A DNA stretch of 64,000 nt from Bacillota bacterium (GTDB taxonomy: Bacteria; Bacillota; Clostridia; Lachnospirales; Lachnospiraceae), in assembly GCA_023436065.1 (NCBI GenBank), contig JAEZKU010000056.1, positions 4,306 to 68,305 on the forward strand, in the 5' to 3' direction. The notes beneath the pieces are model-generated. The model was not told the DNA's origin, did no database searches, and saw only the letters and a list, made by a program, of their open reading frames with translations. Shown one piece after another: positions 18,666 to 27,228 of this stretch. Each line of letters starts with the position of its first letter. The first letter of the stretch is position 1. The position numbers and the translations under genes were made by a program.

Positions 18666-20450
18666 ATGGCTGCTCGTACAGGAGGGCGAATCAGTGATAA
18701 GACAGATAAACCAAAGGACACGAAGTTTGTATTAAAAAGACTATGGAGCTATATCTTTCAGTATCGTTGGATGCTCCTTCTGGGATTATTCCTGACAGTG
18801 TCAGGCAATATGTTTGCCCTGATTGGACCGATGCTGTCCGGGTATGCGATAGATGCAATCGAACCGGGAAAGGGGCTTGTGGTATTTAAGAAGGTGTTTC
18901 ACTATGCCGCATGGATGATTGTATTTTATATTATTTCCTCCGTTCTGTCTTATTTCTTGTCAACTCTGATGATCAGATTAAGTCAGAAAATCGTAAAAAG
19001 TATGAGGGAAGATGTCTTCACGAAGCTGGTTGAGCTACCGGTGGGTTATTTTGATCGGAATCAGGCGGGGGATATCATCAGCAGGATCTCTTATGATATC
19101 GATACAATCAATACCTCGCTTTCAACGGATGTAGTCCAGGTGCTGGCCAGTGTGGTTACCGTGATCGGTTCACTGATCATGATGCTTGTCATTTCACCCG
19201 CCCTGTCCTTAGTTATGCTGTTCATGATACCCTTATCTATTCTCTATACGCGATTTATGGCGAAGAAGCTTCGGCCACTGTTTCGCAAACGCTCTTCCAA
19301 GCTGGGTGAATTGAATGGCTTCGTGGAAGAAATGGTCTCAGGTCAGAAGACGATAAAAGCCTATGCGGCAGAAGCATCCGTGATGGGACGTTTTGACCGG
19401 CTGAACACGGAGACTGTTGATGCGTATTATGACGCAGAATACTATGGAAGCATGACCGGACCTACGGTGAACTTCATCAATAATCTGTCCTTATCCCTGA
19501 TCACTGTCTTCGGTGCAATTCTGTATCTGTTCGGAAGGATGTCACTCGGTAACATCTCCTCCTTCGTCCAATACAGCAGGAAGTTCTCTGGACCGATTAA
19601 TGAAGCAGCCAACATCATCAGCGAGCTTCAGTCGGCAGCTGCAGCCGCTGAGCGTGTATTTAAGCTGATAGACGAGGCACCGGAAAAACCGGATATTGTT
19701 CAGGCGAAAGAGCTTTGTGATGTAAAAGGAGATGTCACTATGGAGGGGGTATCCTTCGGATATCTGCCTGAGAAGACAATCATTACAAACCTGTTTTTAC
19801 ATGCCACTCCGGGAAGCCTGATCGCGATTGTAGGACCTACGGGTGCCGGTAAGACCACCATCATTAATCTTTTGATGCGCTTCTATGATGTATGGGACGG
19901 AACCATCCGTGTGGATGACCTTGAAACAAGAGAATTGACAAGACAGAGCCTACGTAGGGCATATGCAATGGTACTTCAGGATACCTGGCTTTTCTCGGGA
20001 ACAATCTTTGAGAATATCGCCTACGGGAAGGAAGACGCAACCCTGGACGAGGTAGTTGCTGCAGCCAAAATGGCAGGAATGCATTCCTATATCATGAGGC
20101 TTCCGCAGGGCTATGATACAGTCGTGAATGAGGACGGATTAAATATCTCCAAGGGGCAGAAGCAGCTTTTAACGATTGCCCGGGCGATGCTGCTGGATGC
20201 TAAGATGCTGATTCTGGATGAGGCGACCTCCAATGTGGATACCAGAACCGAGATCAAGATACAGAAAGCAATGCGTAAGCTAATGGAGGATAAGACCTGT
20301 TTTGTCATCGCACACAGACTTTCCACAATACAAGGTGCAGATCATATCCTGGTGGTGGATCAGGGAAATATCATAGAGCAGGGAACACATCAGGAACTGA
20401 TGAACAAACAGTGCTTTTACTATAATCTCTACCGATCACAATTTGAATAA
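18666..20450 (+). CDS. Heterodimeric ABC exporter subunit B (catalytic Walker B)
   Basis: This 594-residue half-transporter has a short hydrophilic N-terminus, six TM helices and an NBD with 'GPTGAGKTT'. Its altered signature is 'ISKGQ', and an intact 'MLILDEATSNVD' carries the catalytic Glu. The deviant signature here and the Asp in subunit A would face each other in the dimer and make one inactive site, leaving one working site. An RBS (GGAGGTG) precedes the ATG. It is coexpressed with subunit A from the promoter at 16854. Confidence 0.88.
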   Translation: MAARTGGRISDKTDKPKDTKFVLKRLWSYIFQYRWMLLLGLFLTVSGNMFALIGPMLSGYAIDAIEPGKGLVVFKKVFHYAAWMIVFYIISSVLSYFLSTLMIRLSQKIVKSMREDVFTKLVELPVGYFDRNQAGDIISRISYDIDTINTSLSTDVVQVLASVVTVIGSLIMMLVISPALSLVMLFMIPLSILYTRFMAKKLRPLFRKRSSKLGELNGFVEEMVSGQKTIKAYAAEASVMGRFDRLNTETVDAYYDAEYYGSMTGPTVNFINNLSLSLITVFGAILYLFGRMSLGNISSFVQYSRKFSGPINEAANIISELQSAAAAAERVFKLIDEAPEKPDIVQAKELCDVKGDVTMEGVSFGYLPEKTIITNLFLHATPGSLIAIVGPTGAGKTTIINLLMRFYDVWDGTIRVDDLETRELTRQSLRRAYAMVLQDTWLFSGTIFENIAYGKEDATLDEVVAAAKMAGMHSYIMRLPQGYDTVVNEDGLNISKGQKQLLTIARAMLLDAKMLILDEATSNVDTRTEIKIQKAMRKLMEDKTCFVIAHRLSTIQGADHILVVDQGNIIEQGTHQELMNKQCFYYNLYRSQFE

Positions 20451-20622
20451 AGAGAGTAGCCTCTCGGCTCAAAAGATTAACAGTGCACTATTAAGTTAAA
20501 TCTAAATATAATTAACCTCTTATGTATGTTAGATATTAATTTCTCCATGAATCACTATTTATAATTTCTCTCACTGTATAGATATAAGAATAGGTATAAT
20601 AAGTTTCACTCTATGTATAAAA

Positions 20623-20740
20623 ATAAAGTGTCAAAATGTGCGCAGCACATTTCCGGATGTCATATATTGATATGCAAGCTTGCTTGCAATAGCAATATAT
20701 GATATTCGGAAAGTACCGCAAGGTGCTTTTGACACTTTAT
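20623..20740. repeat. 118-bp hairpin repeat, copy A
   Basis: A 14-bp perfect terminal inverted repeat (ATAAAGTGTCAAAA / TTTTGACACTTTAT) bounds an almost fully self-complementary element with internal CCGGAT, AAGCTTGC and ACCGCAAGGT blocks. A related copy is at 39565-39676. The right end is partly duplicated: TTGACACTTTATCCTT occurs at 20729-20744 and again at 20755-20770. It encodes nothing. This 470-base intergenic region otherwise holds only the oxidoreductase promoter. Confidence 0.75.
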
Positions 20741-20825
20741 CCTTACTACTTATATTGACACTTTATCCTTTACCAGCCATTTTGACAGTATATATCATGA
20801 TAGTATATTACTTAATAGTGCGTTC

Positions 20826-20853
20826 TTGTCATATGGAAAATTCTTGCTAGAAT
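20826..20853 (+). promoter_or_regulatory. Promoter of the oxidoreductase-MFS pair
   Basis: TTGTCA at 20826-20831 and TAGAAT at 20848-20853 have a 16-base spacer, about 60 bases before the start codon. Confidence 0.5.
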
Positions 20854-20916
20854 AATATCATAACGCTCACGACAGGTAGATCTAATTGGATGAAAATAAA
20901 AAGGTAGGAGAAACGG

Positions 20917-21924
20917 ATGAATTGTATGAAATATTTAAGCATGCCGTATCAAACAGGGAAGTTAGACTTTCATAACCGGCTGATGTTACCCCCAATCGTA
21001 ACAAACTTAGCAGGAGCAGATGGGGAAGTTACTGATGAATTCCTGGAATACTATGATCAATTCACTGAGGGAGGATACTTTTCTGCTGCAATTATAGAGA
21101 ACGCATTTATATCGGCAAATGGTAAATTTGACAGAAGACAGCTCTCTATAGAACATGACAATATGATCGAGGGATTGGCTAAGCTTGCTAAAACAATACA
21201 GAGAAACAAGACAAAATGCATTCTGCAGATCAATCATGCAGGGATACGGGCGAATGAAGCTAAAATTGGTTCCCTGCCAATCGGACCCTCTGAAATCACC
21301 GATGCAAGGGGAGAATTGCGTGCCCGGGCAATCAACCGGGAGGAGATTGCCGATTTAGTCGGCCAATATCAGGCTGCGGCCCTTCGTGCTCAGAAGGCTG
21401 GCTTTGATGGTGTAGAAATTCATTCAGCCCATGGGTTCCTGCTAAATCAATTTTATTCTCCACTCATCAATAACAGAAAAGATGAATATGGTGGCACAGT
21501 ATTGAATCGGATTCGCATTCATCTTGAAGTGATCAAAGCAATTCGAGAGGTTACAGAGGATAGCTTTATCCTTTCTCTGCGTCTGGGTGCCTGTGATTAC
21601 ATGGCGGGAGGAACAACCATCGGGGATTCTGAAGCGGCAGCATCAGAAATAGAAAAGGCGGGAGTTGATTTATTAAGCATATCAGGTGGCTTATCCGGTT
21701 TTACGGTTCCGGGGGACAATTCTCAAGGTTATTTTTCACCTCTTTCCTCTGCGATCAAGAGAAGGGTGGCTATCCCTGTGCTTTTAACCGGAGGGATAAC
21801 CGAACCCCTAGCAGCAAATCGCCTACTCCTGGAGCAAAAGGCAGATTTTGTCGGCATCGGAAGAGCCATGCTTAAAGATAAAAGTTGGGGAAAGCATGCT
21901 TTAGAAGGAGCCTGGAGAAGTTGA
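20917..21924 (+). CDS. NADH:flavin oxidoreductase (Old Yellow Enzyme family)
   Basis: This 335-residue flavoprotein has the OYE TIM barrel: 'NRLMLPPIVTNLA' at the N-terminus, 'ILQINHAGIRA' on strand 3, 'GFDGVEIHSAHGFLLNQF' carrying the active-site His pair region, 'SPLINNRKDEYGG', and 'LLTGGITEP...FVGIGRAML' for FMN phosphate binding. It has the single-domain form without the C-terminal FeS/FAD extension of 2,4-dienoyl-CoA reductases. AGGAG lies seven bases before the ATG. The MFS gene downstream is probably coexpressed. The enone or nitro substrate is unknown. Confidence 0.88.
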   Translation: MNCMKYLSMPYQTGKLDFHNRLMLPPIVTNLAGADGEVTDEFLEYYDQFTEGGYFSAAIIENAFISANGKFDRRQLSIEHDNMIEGLAKLAKTIQRNKTKCILQINHAGIRANEAKIGSLPIGPSEITDARGELRARAINREEIADLVGQYQAAALRAQKAGFDGVEIHSAHGFLLNQFYSPLINNRKDEYGGTVLNRIRIHLEVIKAIREVTEDSFILSLRLGACDYMAGGTTIGDSEAAASEIEKAGVDLLSISGGLSGFTVPGDNSQGYFSPLSSAIKRRVAIPVLLTGGITEPLAANRLLLEQKADFVGIGRAMLKDKSWGKHALEGAWRS

Positions 21925-21975
21925 CATGTAATATAAATAAAATCAGACGATTGAAAAGATAAGGAGTACATAGGA

Positions 21976-23142
21976 ATGAAGACATCAAAGTTAACCATAA
22001 AGCTGGCTATCTTATTCTATAGCTTGGTGCAGATCGGTACCATATGCATCTCCTCGGTACTGGCAAAAATAGCTGAACTGTTTCCACAGTATAGCGCAAC
22101 AACAATACAGTTTCTCGCTACCTGCCCCTGTTTGGTAATTATCGTGATGGCTCTACTTACCGGCAAATTAGCGGAATTCGTAGCGAAGAAATATCTTGCG
22201 CTGTTTTCCTCTTCGATGTTTATCGTAACAGCTATTGGTGGTTTCTTCTTCCATCAGTCCCTATTTATCTTATATGTATGGGAGGTTACACTTGGTATTG
22301 GGATAGGTATTCTGGTATCACTCGGAACGTCATTAATTACAGATTATTTTGACGGAGAGGAAAGAAAAAGTATTATGGGGCTCCAGAGTGCAGTCATCAG
22401 TATCGGTGGAGTACTGTTATCCTTGTTCGGAGGGCTGCTTGCAACGATCAGTTGGTACTATAATTATCTGACCTTTTCACTGATCATACCGGGTTTCCTC
22501 CTTTTATGGATCGGTTTGCCAGTGAACAGACCGCTTCATGCAAAAAAGAGCGGTGTGAGAGTTCGGGTAACAGCCCGGGTTGTAATTGTATATGGGGTAA
22601 CTGCATTTCTGTTCATGCTTTTGTTTAATGTAATACCGACAAATCTGGCTATGCACCTGAAGGATACCGGAATATACGGCTCAGTCAATGCGGGGATTGC
22701 TTCCGCCGTATTAATGCTCAGCGGAGTCCCGGCCGGATTATTATATAAAAGCCTGGCCAAACTCCTTGGGGAGAGGGTGATCGCCCTTGGCTTCTTTAAT
22801 CTGGCGCTGGGGTCTTTCATCACTGCTCTTTCAGGCAGTTATATTCTGATACTGATAGGTGTATTTATCGCAGGCTTCAGCTTAAGCCTTGTAATGGCCC
22901 AGACAGTAGTCAGCATTGCAGAGAAGGAGCATGCGGAGGCTGTTACCATGAGTATCTCTTTCAATATGGCTATCAACAATTTGGGATCCTTCTTATCCCC
23001 TTATTTCACAAAGCTTGCCAGGATGGTTCTGCATAATGATCTGGCAGTCTCCAGATATCTGATCGTAAGCGTGGTAGCCTTTCTCATAGCTGTAATACTT
23101 TTCTTGGGGTTAAAAAATCACAGAAAGACAGCTACTATTTAA
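21976..23142 (+). CDS. MFS transporter
   Basis: This 388-residue protein has about twelve hydrophobic helices and the MFS arrangement of a charged loop between helices 2 and 3 ('LLTGKLAEFVAKKYLALFSS'). It lies 51 bases behind the oxidoreductase with its own RBS (AAGGAG) and is probably cotranscribed, suggesting transport of that enzyme's substrate or product. Direction and substrate are not evident. A strong hairpin follows the stop. Confidence 0.85.
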   Translation: MKTSKLTIKLAILFYSLVQIGTICISSVLAKIAELFPQYSATTIQFLATCPCLVIIVMALLTGKLAEFVAKKYLALFSSSMFIVTAIGGFFFHQSLFILYVWEVTLGIGIGILVSLGTSLITDYFDGEERKSIMGLQSAVISIGGVLLSLFGGLLATISWYYNYLTFSLIIPGFLLLWIGLPVNRPLHAKKSGVRVRVTARVVIVYGVTAFLFMLLFNVIPTNLAMHLKDTGIYGSVNAGIASAVLMLSGVPAGLLYKSLAKLLGERVIALGFFNLALGSFITALSGSYILILIGVFIAGFSLSLVMAQTVVSIAEKEHAEAVTMSISFNMAINNLGSFLSPYFTKLARMVLHNDLAVSRYLIVSVVAFLIAVILFLGLKNHRKTATI

Positions 23143-23171
23143 GCTATTTGACCTCTTACAGGCCCCCATAT

Positions 23172-23206
23172 GATACGAGGAAAGTCCTTCGGACTTTCCT
23201 CGTATC
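23172..23206. terminator. Bidirectional terminator between convergent genes
   Basis: Sixteen-bp perfect arms (23172-23187 and 23191-23206) enclose a TTC loop, with T-rich sequence on the plus side. It separates the MFS gene from the minus-strand gene at 23214. Confidence 0.8.
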
Positions 23207-23213
23207 TTTCATA

Positions 23214-23657
23214 TTATTCCAGTTCTAACAACTCTTCCAGGAGCTGACATGCATCTCTGATGAAGATGGGACACAGGGTATCCCAAAGTTTATTCTCTTT
23301 TATGTATTGCAGACCCTCGGGAGTGCTTAAGTCATATTTTAATAATTCAAAGCAATTGATGGAACCATGGATCTCGTTGAACTTCTTCGTGAATTCCATA
23401 GCTAATGAAAAGCATTTTTCCTTGGATTCGTTATCCTCAGGAAGATACTTGCCATTCCTTAAACCAATCAACATGTAAGCCCCGCTTACCGCGCCGCAGA
23501 CCTGCGCTTGTCTTGCCAGACCGCTCCCAAATGGTGTGGCTATTTTTAACGCATTTTCCCGATCCAGACCAAATTGCTCACAGTAGGTAGAGAAAACTGC
23601 CTGGGAGCAATTAAATCCGCTCTCAAAACATTCAACTGCACTTTCTACTTTACTCAT
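23214..23657 (-). CDS. C_GCAxxG_C_C family protein
   Basis: This 147-residue soluble protein has the spaced cysteines of this family: a first Cys in 'GFNCSQAVFSTY', then 'VCGAVSGAYMLIG' (the C-G-A-x-x-G core), a Cys in 'NCFELLKYDL' and two more in 'LCPIFIRDACQLL'. The family often sits near redox and metal-handling genes, and its members are thought to bind a metal or cluster. No activity is assigned. GGAGG precedes the ATG. It is monocistronic, between the terminator and the tyrS leader, which it diverges from. Confidence 0.85.
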   Translation of the reverse strand: MSKVESAVECFESGFNCSQAVFSTYCEQFGLDRENALKIATPFGSGLARQAQVCGAVSGAYMLIGLRNGKYLPEDNESKEKCFSLAMEFTKKFNEIHGSINCFELLKYDLSTPEGLQYIKENKLWDTLCPIFIRDACQLLEELLELE

Positions 23658-23838
23658 ACTTCCCTCCGCTCTGCCGCCAGTACGGCCTTGAAATTAATAA
23701 CCTAATATCATTTCTATTCCGGATGAATATTGATGATGATTGTATCACTACTTGTTTTTGGTTGCAAGCAAAAAATTCCAAAAGCCAAATATCAGACAGA
23801 AGCATCTATCAAGAAAAATCAAAGTTTAAAATTTTTTA

Positions 23839-23868
23839 TTGACAACAAAAATAATTATGCTTTATACT
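23839..23868 (+). promoter_or_regulatory. Promoter of tyrS
   Basis: TTGACA at 23839-23844 and TATACT at 23863-23868 have an 18-base spacer. Transcription would begin around 23876, at the start of the T-box leader. Confidence 0.7.
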
Positions 23869-23875
23869 TACCTAC

Positions 23876-24207
23876 AATATATATAAAGCGATGATAAGAA
23901 AGAGTAAGAATGGTCGGACCTACAGAAAGCAACCGGTTGATGAGAGGGGCAGGAAAGTACATTCCGAATACATCTTTGAGCTTCATACCGAACAGGAGGT
24001 AATACACTCCTTAGTAGGCTATGACGGACCCTTTAGCACCCGTTATCGTGCCGGAGTATAACCAAGATTGAGAATTTCTCTGATGAAGCAGAGGGAAAGC
24101 AGGTCTTGACGTACTCGAAGAGGTTGGCTGTGTGAGCAGCTGATATATAAGAGGTGGTACCGCGAGAATAATCCCGCCCTCTAAGTGATTAGAGGAGCGG
24201 GTTTTTT
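23876..24207 (+). promoter_or_regulatory. T-box leader (tyrosine) with antiterminator and terminator
   Basis: The leader of about 330 bases carries the T-box core AGGTGGTACCGCG (about 24152-24164). TGGT at 24155-24158 would pair with the NCCA end of uncharged tRNA, and its final U fits discriminator A of tRNA-Tyr. A terminator with CCCGCCCTCTAA (24173-24184), TTAGAGGAGCGGG (24189-24201) and a T-run follows. TAC triplets occur in the stem I region, so a Tyr specifier is possible, but I did not fold stem I to choose one. Uncharged tRNA-Tyr would permit tyrS expression. Confidence 0.9.
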
Positions 24208-24236
24208 GATTCTAAAGGAAAAAGGAGAGTAAAAGA

Positions 24237-25454
24237 ATGCAGAATATCAATGTGGAAGATCAGATCAAAATGATTAAGAAGGGAGCACTTGAGTTGATTT
24301 CAGAGGAGGAACTCAGGGAAAAACTAATTGCTTCAAAGAGAGAGCAACGTCCACTCATCATAAAGCTCGGACTTGACCCAAGTGCACCAGATATTCATCT
24401 CGGACATACGGTGGTCCTTCGAAAAATCAGACAGATGCAGGACATGGGACATCAGGCAGTCATAATCATCGGTGATTTTACAGGTAGGATCGGAGACCCG
24501 ACCGGTAAATCCAAAACCCGGAAGCCTCTGTCTGAGGAGAAAGTAGAACAGAATGCAAAGACTTATATCGAACAGATTTTCAAAGTGCTGGACCCTCAGA
24601 AGACAACGGTACGTTATAACAGTGAATGGCTCAGTAAACTGAATTTTGAGGAAGTTCTTCGGTTGGCGGCAAGTACGACAGTAGCCAGACTCCTGGAAAG
24701 GGATGACTTCATGAACAGATTTAAGCATAATGAGTCGATTGGACTTCATGAATTCTTCTACCCGCTCATGCAGGCCTATGATTCTGTTGAGATCAATGCA
24801 GATGTGGAGCTGGGAGGAACAGATCAGACCTTTAATATCCTGATGGGGAGAAATCTTCAGGGAAGTATGGGCAAAGAAAAGCAGGTTGCTCTGTTTCTGC
24901 CAATCCTCGAAGGGCTTGACGGTGTGGAGAAGATGAGTAAGAGTCTCGGTAATTACATCGGAGTTAATGAACCTGCCGAGGTGATGTTCAAGAAGGTGAT
25001 GGAAATTCCGGACCATTTGATTATTCGTTATTTTGAACTGGTTACGGATATTCATCCCAATCAGATTGAAGAGATTAAGAAACAGCTGGAGCTGGGATGC
25101 AATCCGAGGGATTGCAAATTAGAGCTTGCACGGGAAATCACCGGTTTATATCATCCACAGGAGGAGGTCAGAAAAGCAGAGGAGTACTTCCAAACCGTAT
25201 TTCAGAAGGGAGAGCTTCCGGAGGATATGCCGGTTCTTGATTTACCAATGGAGAATAATTCGCTGCTGTCACTAATCCCGTTTCTCATAAAGGGTGGCTT
25301 CATCCCCTCCGGCAGTGAATTCAGACGACTGGTTCAACAGGGCGGAGTTCAGGTCAATCAGGAAAAGACGGAGCAGTTGGATACCAGGTTGGAGGGAGAA
25401 GAAATCGTCCTGAAAATAGGGAAGAAGAAATTCGTGAGAATAAAATTTCGGTGA
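24237..25454 (+). CDS. tyrS: Tyrosyl-tRNA synthetase
   Basis: This 405-residue class I synthetase charges tRNA-Tyr. The HIGH-type motif is HLGH at residues 54-57, and KMSKS is at 232-236 in 'VEKMSKSLGN'. The tyrosine-binding region 'QAYDSVEINADVELGGTDQT' is intact. The C-terminal ~65 residues form an S4 RNA-binding domain ('SEFRRLVQQGGVQVNQ'). AAAGGAG precedes the ATG, and the gene is governed by the T-box leader upstream. It converges with the aromatic synthesis genes across a hairpin terminator. Confidence 0.96.
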   Translation: MQNINVEDQIKMIKKGALELISEEELREKLIASKREQRPLIIKLGLDPSAPDIHLGHTVVLRKIRQMQDMGHQAVIIIGDFTGRIGDPTGKSKTRKPLSEEKVEQNAKTYIEQIFKVLDPQKTTVRYNSEWLSKLNFEEVLRLAASTTVARLLERDDFMNRFKHNESIGLHEFFYPLMQAYDSVEINADVELGGTDQTFNILMGRNLQGSMGKEKQVALFLPILEGLDGVEKMSKSLGNYIGVNEPAEVMFKKVMEIPDHLIIRYFELVTDIHPNQIEEIKKQLELGCNPRDCKLELAREITGLYHPQEEVRKAEEYFQTVFQKGELPEDMPVLDLPMENNSLLSLIPFLIKGGFIPSGSEFRRLVQQGGVQVNQEKTEQLDTRLEGEEIVLKIGKKKFVRIKFR

Positions 25455-25467
25455 GATAAATGAAACA

Positions 25468-25510
25468 GGTGCAAGGTAAGAAAACAGATTGTCCTTACCT
25501 TGCACCGTTC
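25468..25510. terminator. Terminator after tyrS
   Basis: GGTGCAAGGTAAG (25468-25480) and CTTACCTTGCACC (25494-25506) are perfect arms, followed by a short T-rich tract. Confidence 0.75.
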
Positions 25511-25541
25511 CTTTGTTAATATATTTTTTATGAAACTCTTT

Positions 25542-25763
25542 TTACTCCTGGGACTTATATTCTTCCAGAAGAGCAAGAATCTTTGGTGTACAGCGTCTTC
25601 CCCCGCAAGGACCTGAGCCGGCACCGGTGGCTTGCTGAACCTTTAAAAGAGTATCAGCACCGTTAGCAATTGCCTTTTTCATGGTGGACCTGGGGATACC
25701 TTTGCAGATACATACTTTAGTAAGCTTATCCATGATTTCGGAATTCAATTCTTCTTGATCCAT
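25542..25763 (-). CDS. BFD-like [2Fe-2S]-binding protein
   Basis: This 73-residue protein has the cysteine spacing of bacterioferritin-associated ferredoxin and NirB/NifU-type BFD domains: 'VCICKG' (C-x-C) followed about 35 residues later by 'GPCGGRRC' (C-x4-C). Small stand-alone members are thought to pass electrons or carry clusters. The ATG at 25763 is preferred over an 18-codon longer frame because AAGGAG lies seven bases upstream. It sits at the end of the minus-strand aro region, but a 95-base gap from aroA leaves cotranscription open. Confidence 0.8.
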   Translation of the reverse strand: MDQEELNSEIMDKLTKVCICKGIPRSTMKKAIANGADTLLKVQQATGAGSGPCGGRRCTPKILALLEEYKSQE

Positions 25764-25858
25764 ATCAAATCTCCTTTTCTTAAACAGATACTGTCTTTGG
25801 TTTAGATCAAAGTACAATTGATATTATATCAGAAGAACAGGCATATTGTAAGTATGTA

Positions 25859-27157
25859 TTATTTTATCAGCTTCGCTAAATCACTATAAAAATCGGGGTA
25901 AGAGATATTTACGCATTCTGCATTCAGAATAGTGGTTTCTCCTTCCGCCATAAGGCTTGCAATCGCCAGGGACATGGCTATGCGGTGATCAGCGTTGCTT
26001 TCGATGACGGCACCGTGAAGAGGTTTCCCACCATTAATGATCATTCCGTCCGCGGTTGCCGTGATATCCGCACCCATTCTGGAGAGGTTTTCTACCATAA
26101 CATCAATACGGTTGGATTCCTTCACCTTAAGCTCGGTCGCATCGCGAATCACAGTTTGACCTTTTGCAAAGCAGGCCAGAACAGCAATCATCGGGAGCTC
26201 ATCAATCAGGGTAGGAATTATATCGCCGCCCACCTCGGTTCCGGTCAAATTGCTGTGACGGACTACCAAATCCGCCACCGGTTCTCCACCGTTATCAATG
26301 ACATTTTCCAGGTGAATATCCGCACCCATTTGACGGCAGATACGGAGAATACCGTCACGGGTCGGGTTAATGCCGACATTTTTGATTAGAAGCTCGGAAT
26401 TCGGAACCAGAAGAGCAGCCGCAATAAAATAAGCGGCGGAAGAGATGTCTCCCGGAACATTGATTTTCTGACCCCTTAGTATCGGATACGGTTGGATCGT
26501 AGCAGTATTATCTTTACTCGTGACTGACGCACCAAATTCGTGCAGCATCAGCTCGGTATGATTTCTTGACAAAGAGGGTTCTGTCACGCTTGTCTCTCCC
26601 TCTGCATAAAGTCCTGTAAGAAGAATACAGGATTTGATCTGCGCGGAGGCTACCGGTGATACATAGTGAATACCCATAAGCTTAGGATTTTTACCTGTAG
26701 TACTGTTGATCGTAAGCGGAGCACAACCATTTTGCGGTATACTTTTGATATCAGCCCCCATCATAGCGAGGGGTGTCAGGATACGTCCCATGGGGCGTTT
26801 CTGAATTGATTCATCACCGTTTAGAATTGTATCAAAGGGCTGTCCGCTGAGAATACCGGAGATTAAGCGCATCGTAGTTCCACTGTTGCCAACATCAAGA
26901 ATATCATCCGGCTTTGACAGTCCATGAAGACCTTTACCTTGTATGATGATGCGACCGGTTGATTGATTATGATTTATCTCAATTCCCATCTGGCTAAAAC
27001 ACCGGATTGTCGACAGACAATCGGCACCCTGAAGAAAATTCGTTACTTCAGTCACTCCTTCAGCTAAGGCTCCGAACATCACGGAGCGGTGAGAGATCGA
27101 TTTATCCCCGGGAACAGTGACACTGCCTTTCAGCGGTCCGCTTTTTTGAAATATCAT
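25859..27157 (-). CDS. aroA: 3-phosphoshikimate 1-carboxyvinyltransferase (EPSP synthase)
   Basis: This 432-residue enzyme joins shikimate-3-phosphate and phosphoenolpyruvate, the sixth shikimate step. Family motifs are present: 'VPGDKSISHRSVMFGALAEG' at the N-terminus, 'LDVGNSGTTMRLISGIL' with the conserved Gly-Asn-Ser-Gly-Thr, and 'ELKVKESNRIDVMVENL' and 'DHRIAMSLAI' in the C-lobe. It is the last gene of the aroF-tyrA-aroA run. AAGGAG precedes the ATG. Sensitivity class to glyphosate was not judged. Confidence 0.95.
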   Translation of the reverse strand: MIFQKSGPLKGSVTVPGDKSISHRSVMFGALAEGVTEVTNFLQGADCLSTIRCFSQMGIEINHNQSTGRIIIQGKGLHGLSKPDDILDVGNSGTTMRLISGILSGQPFDTILNGDESIQKRPMGRILTPLAMMGADIKSIPQNGCAPLTINSTTGKNPKLMGIHYVSPVASAQIKSCILLTGLYAEGETSVTEPSLSRNHTELMLHEFGASVTSKDNTATIQPYPILRGQKINVPGDISSAAYFIAAALLVPNSELLIKNVGINPTRDGILRICRQMGADIHLENVIDNGGEPVADLVVRHSNLTGTEVGGDIIPTLIDELPMIAVLACFAKGQTVIRDATELKVKESNRIDVMVENLSRMGADITATADGMIINGGKPLHGAVIESNADHRIAMSLAIASLMAEGETTILNAECVNISYPDFYSDLAKLIK

Positions 27158-27228
27158 GCAGAATTCTCCTTACTGGATTATTTGATATCTAAATAGCTTA
27201 TGTACTTTCACTCTTACAAAAGTACCTA

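Noticed and set aside
24333..25055. A 240-codon open frame on the minus strand through tyrS
   Set aside because: It lies wholly inside a confidently assigned tyrS, has no RBS and no recognisable protein features. It is a mirror of the coding frame.
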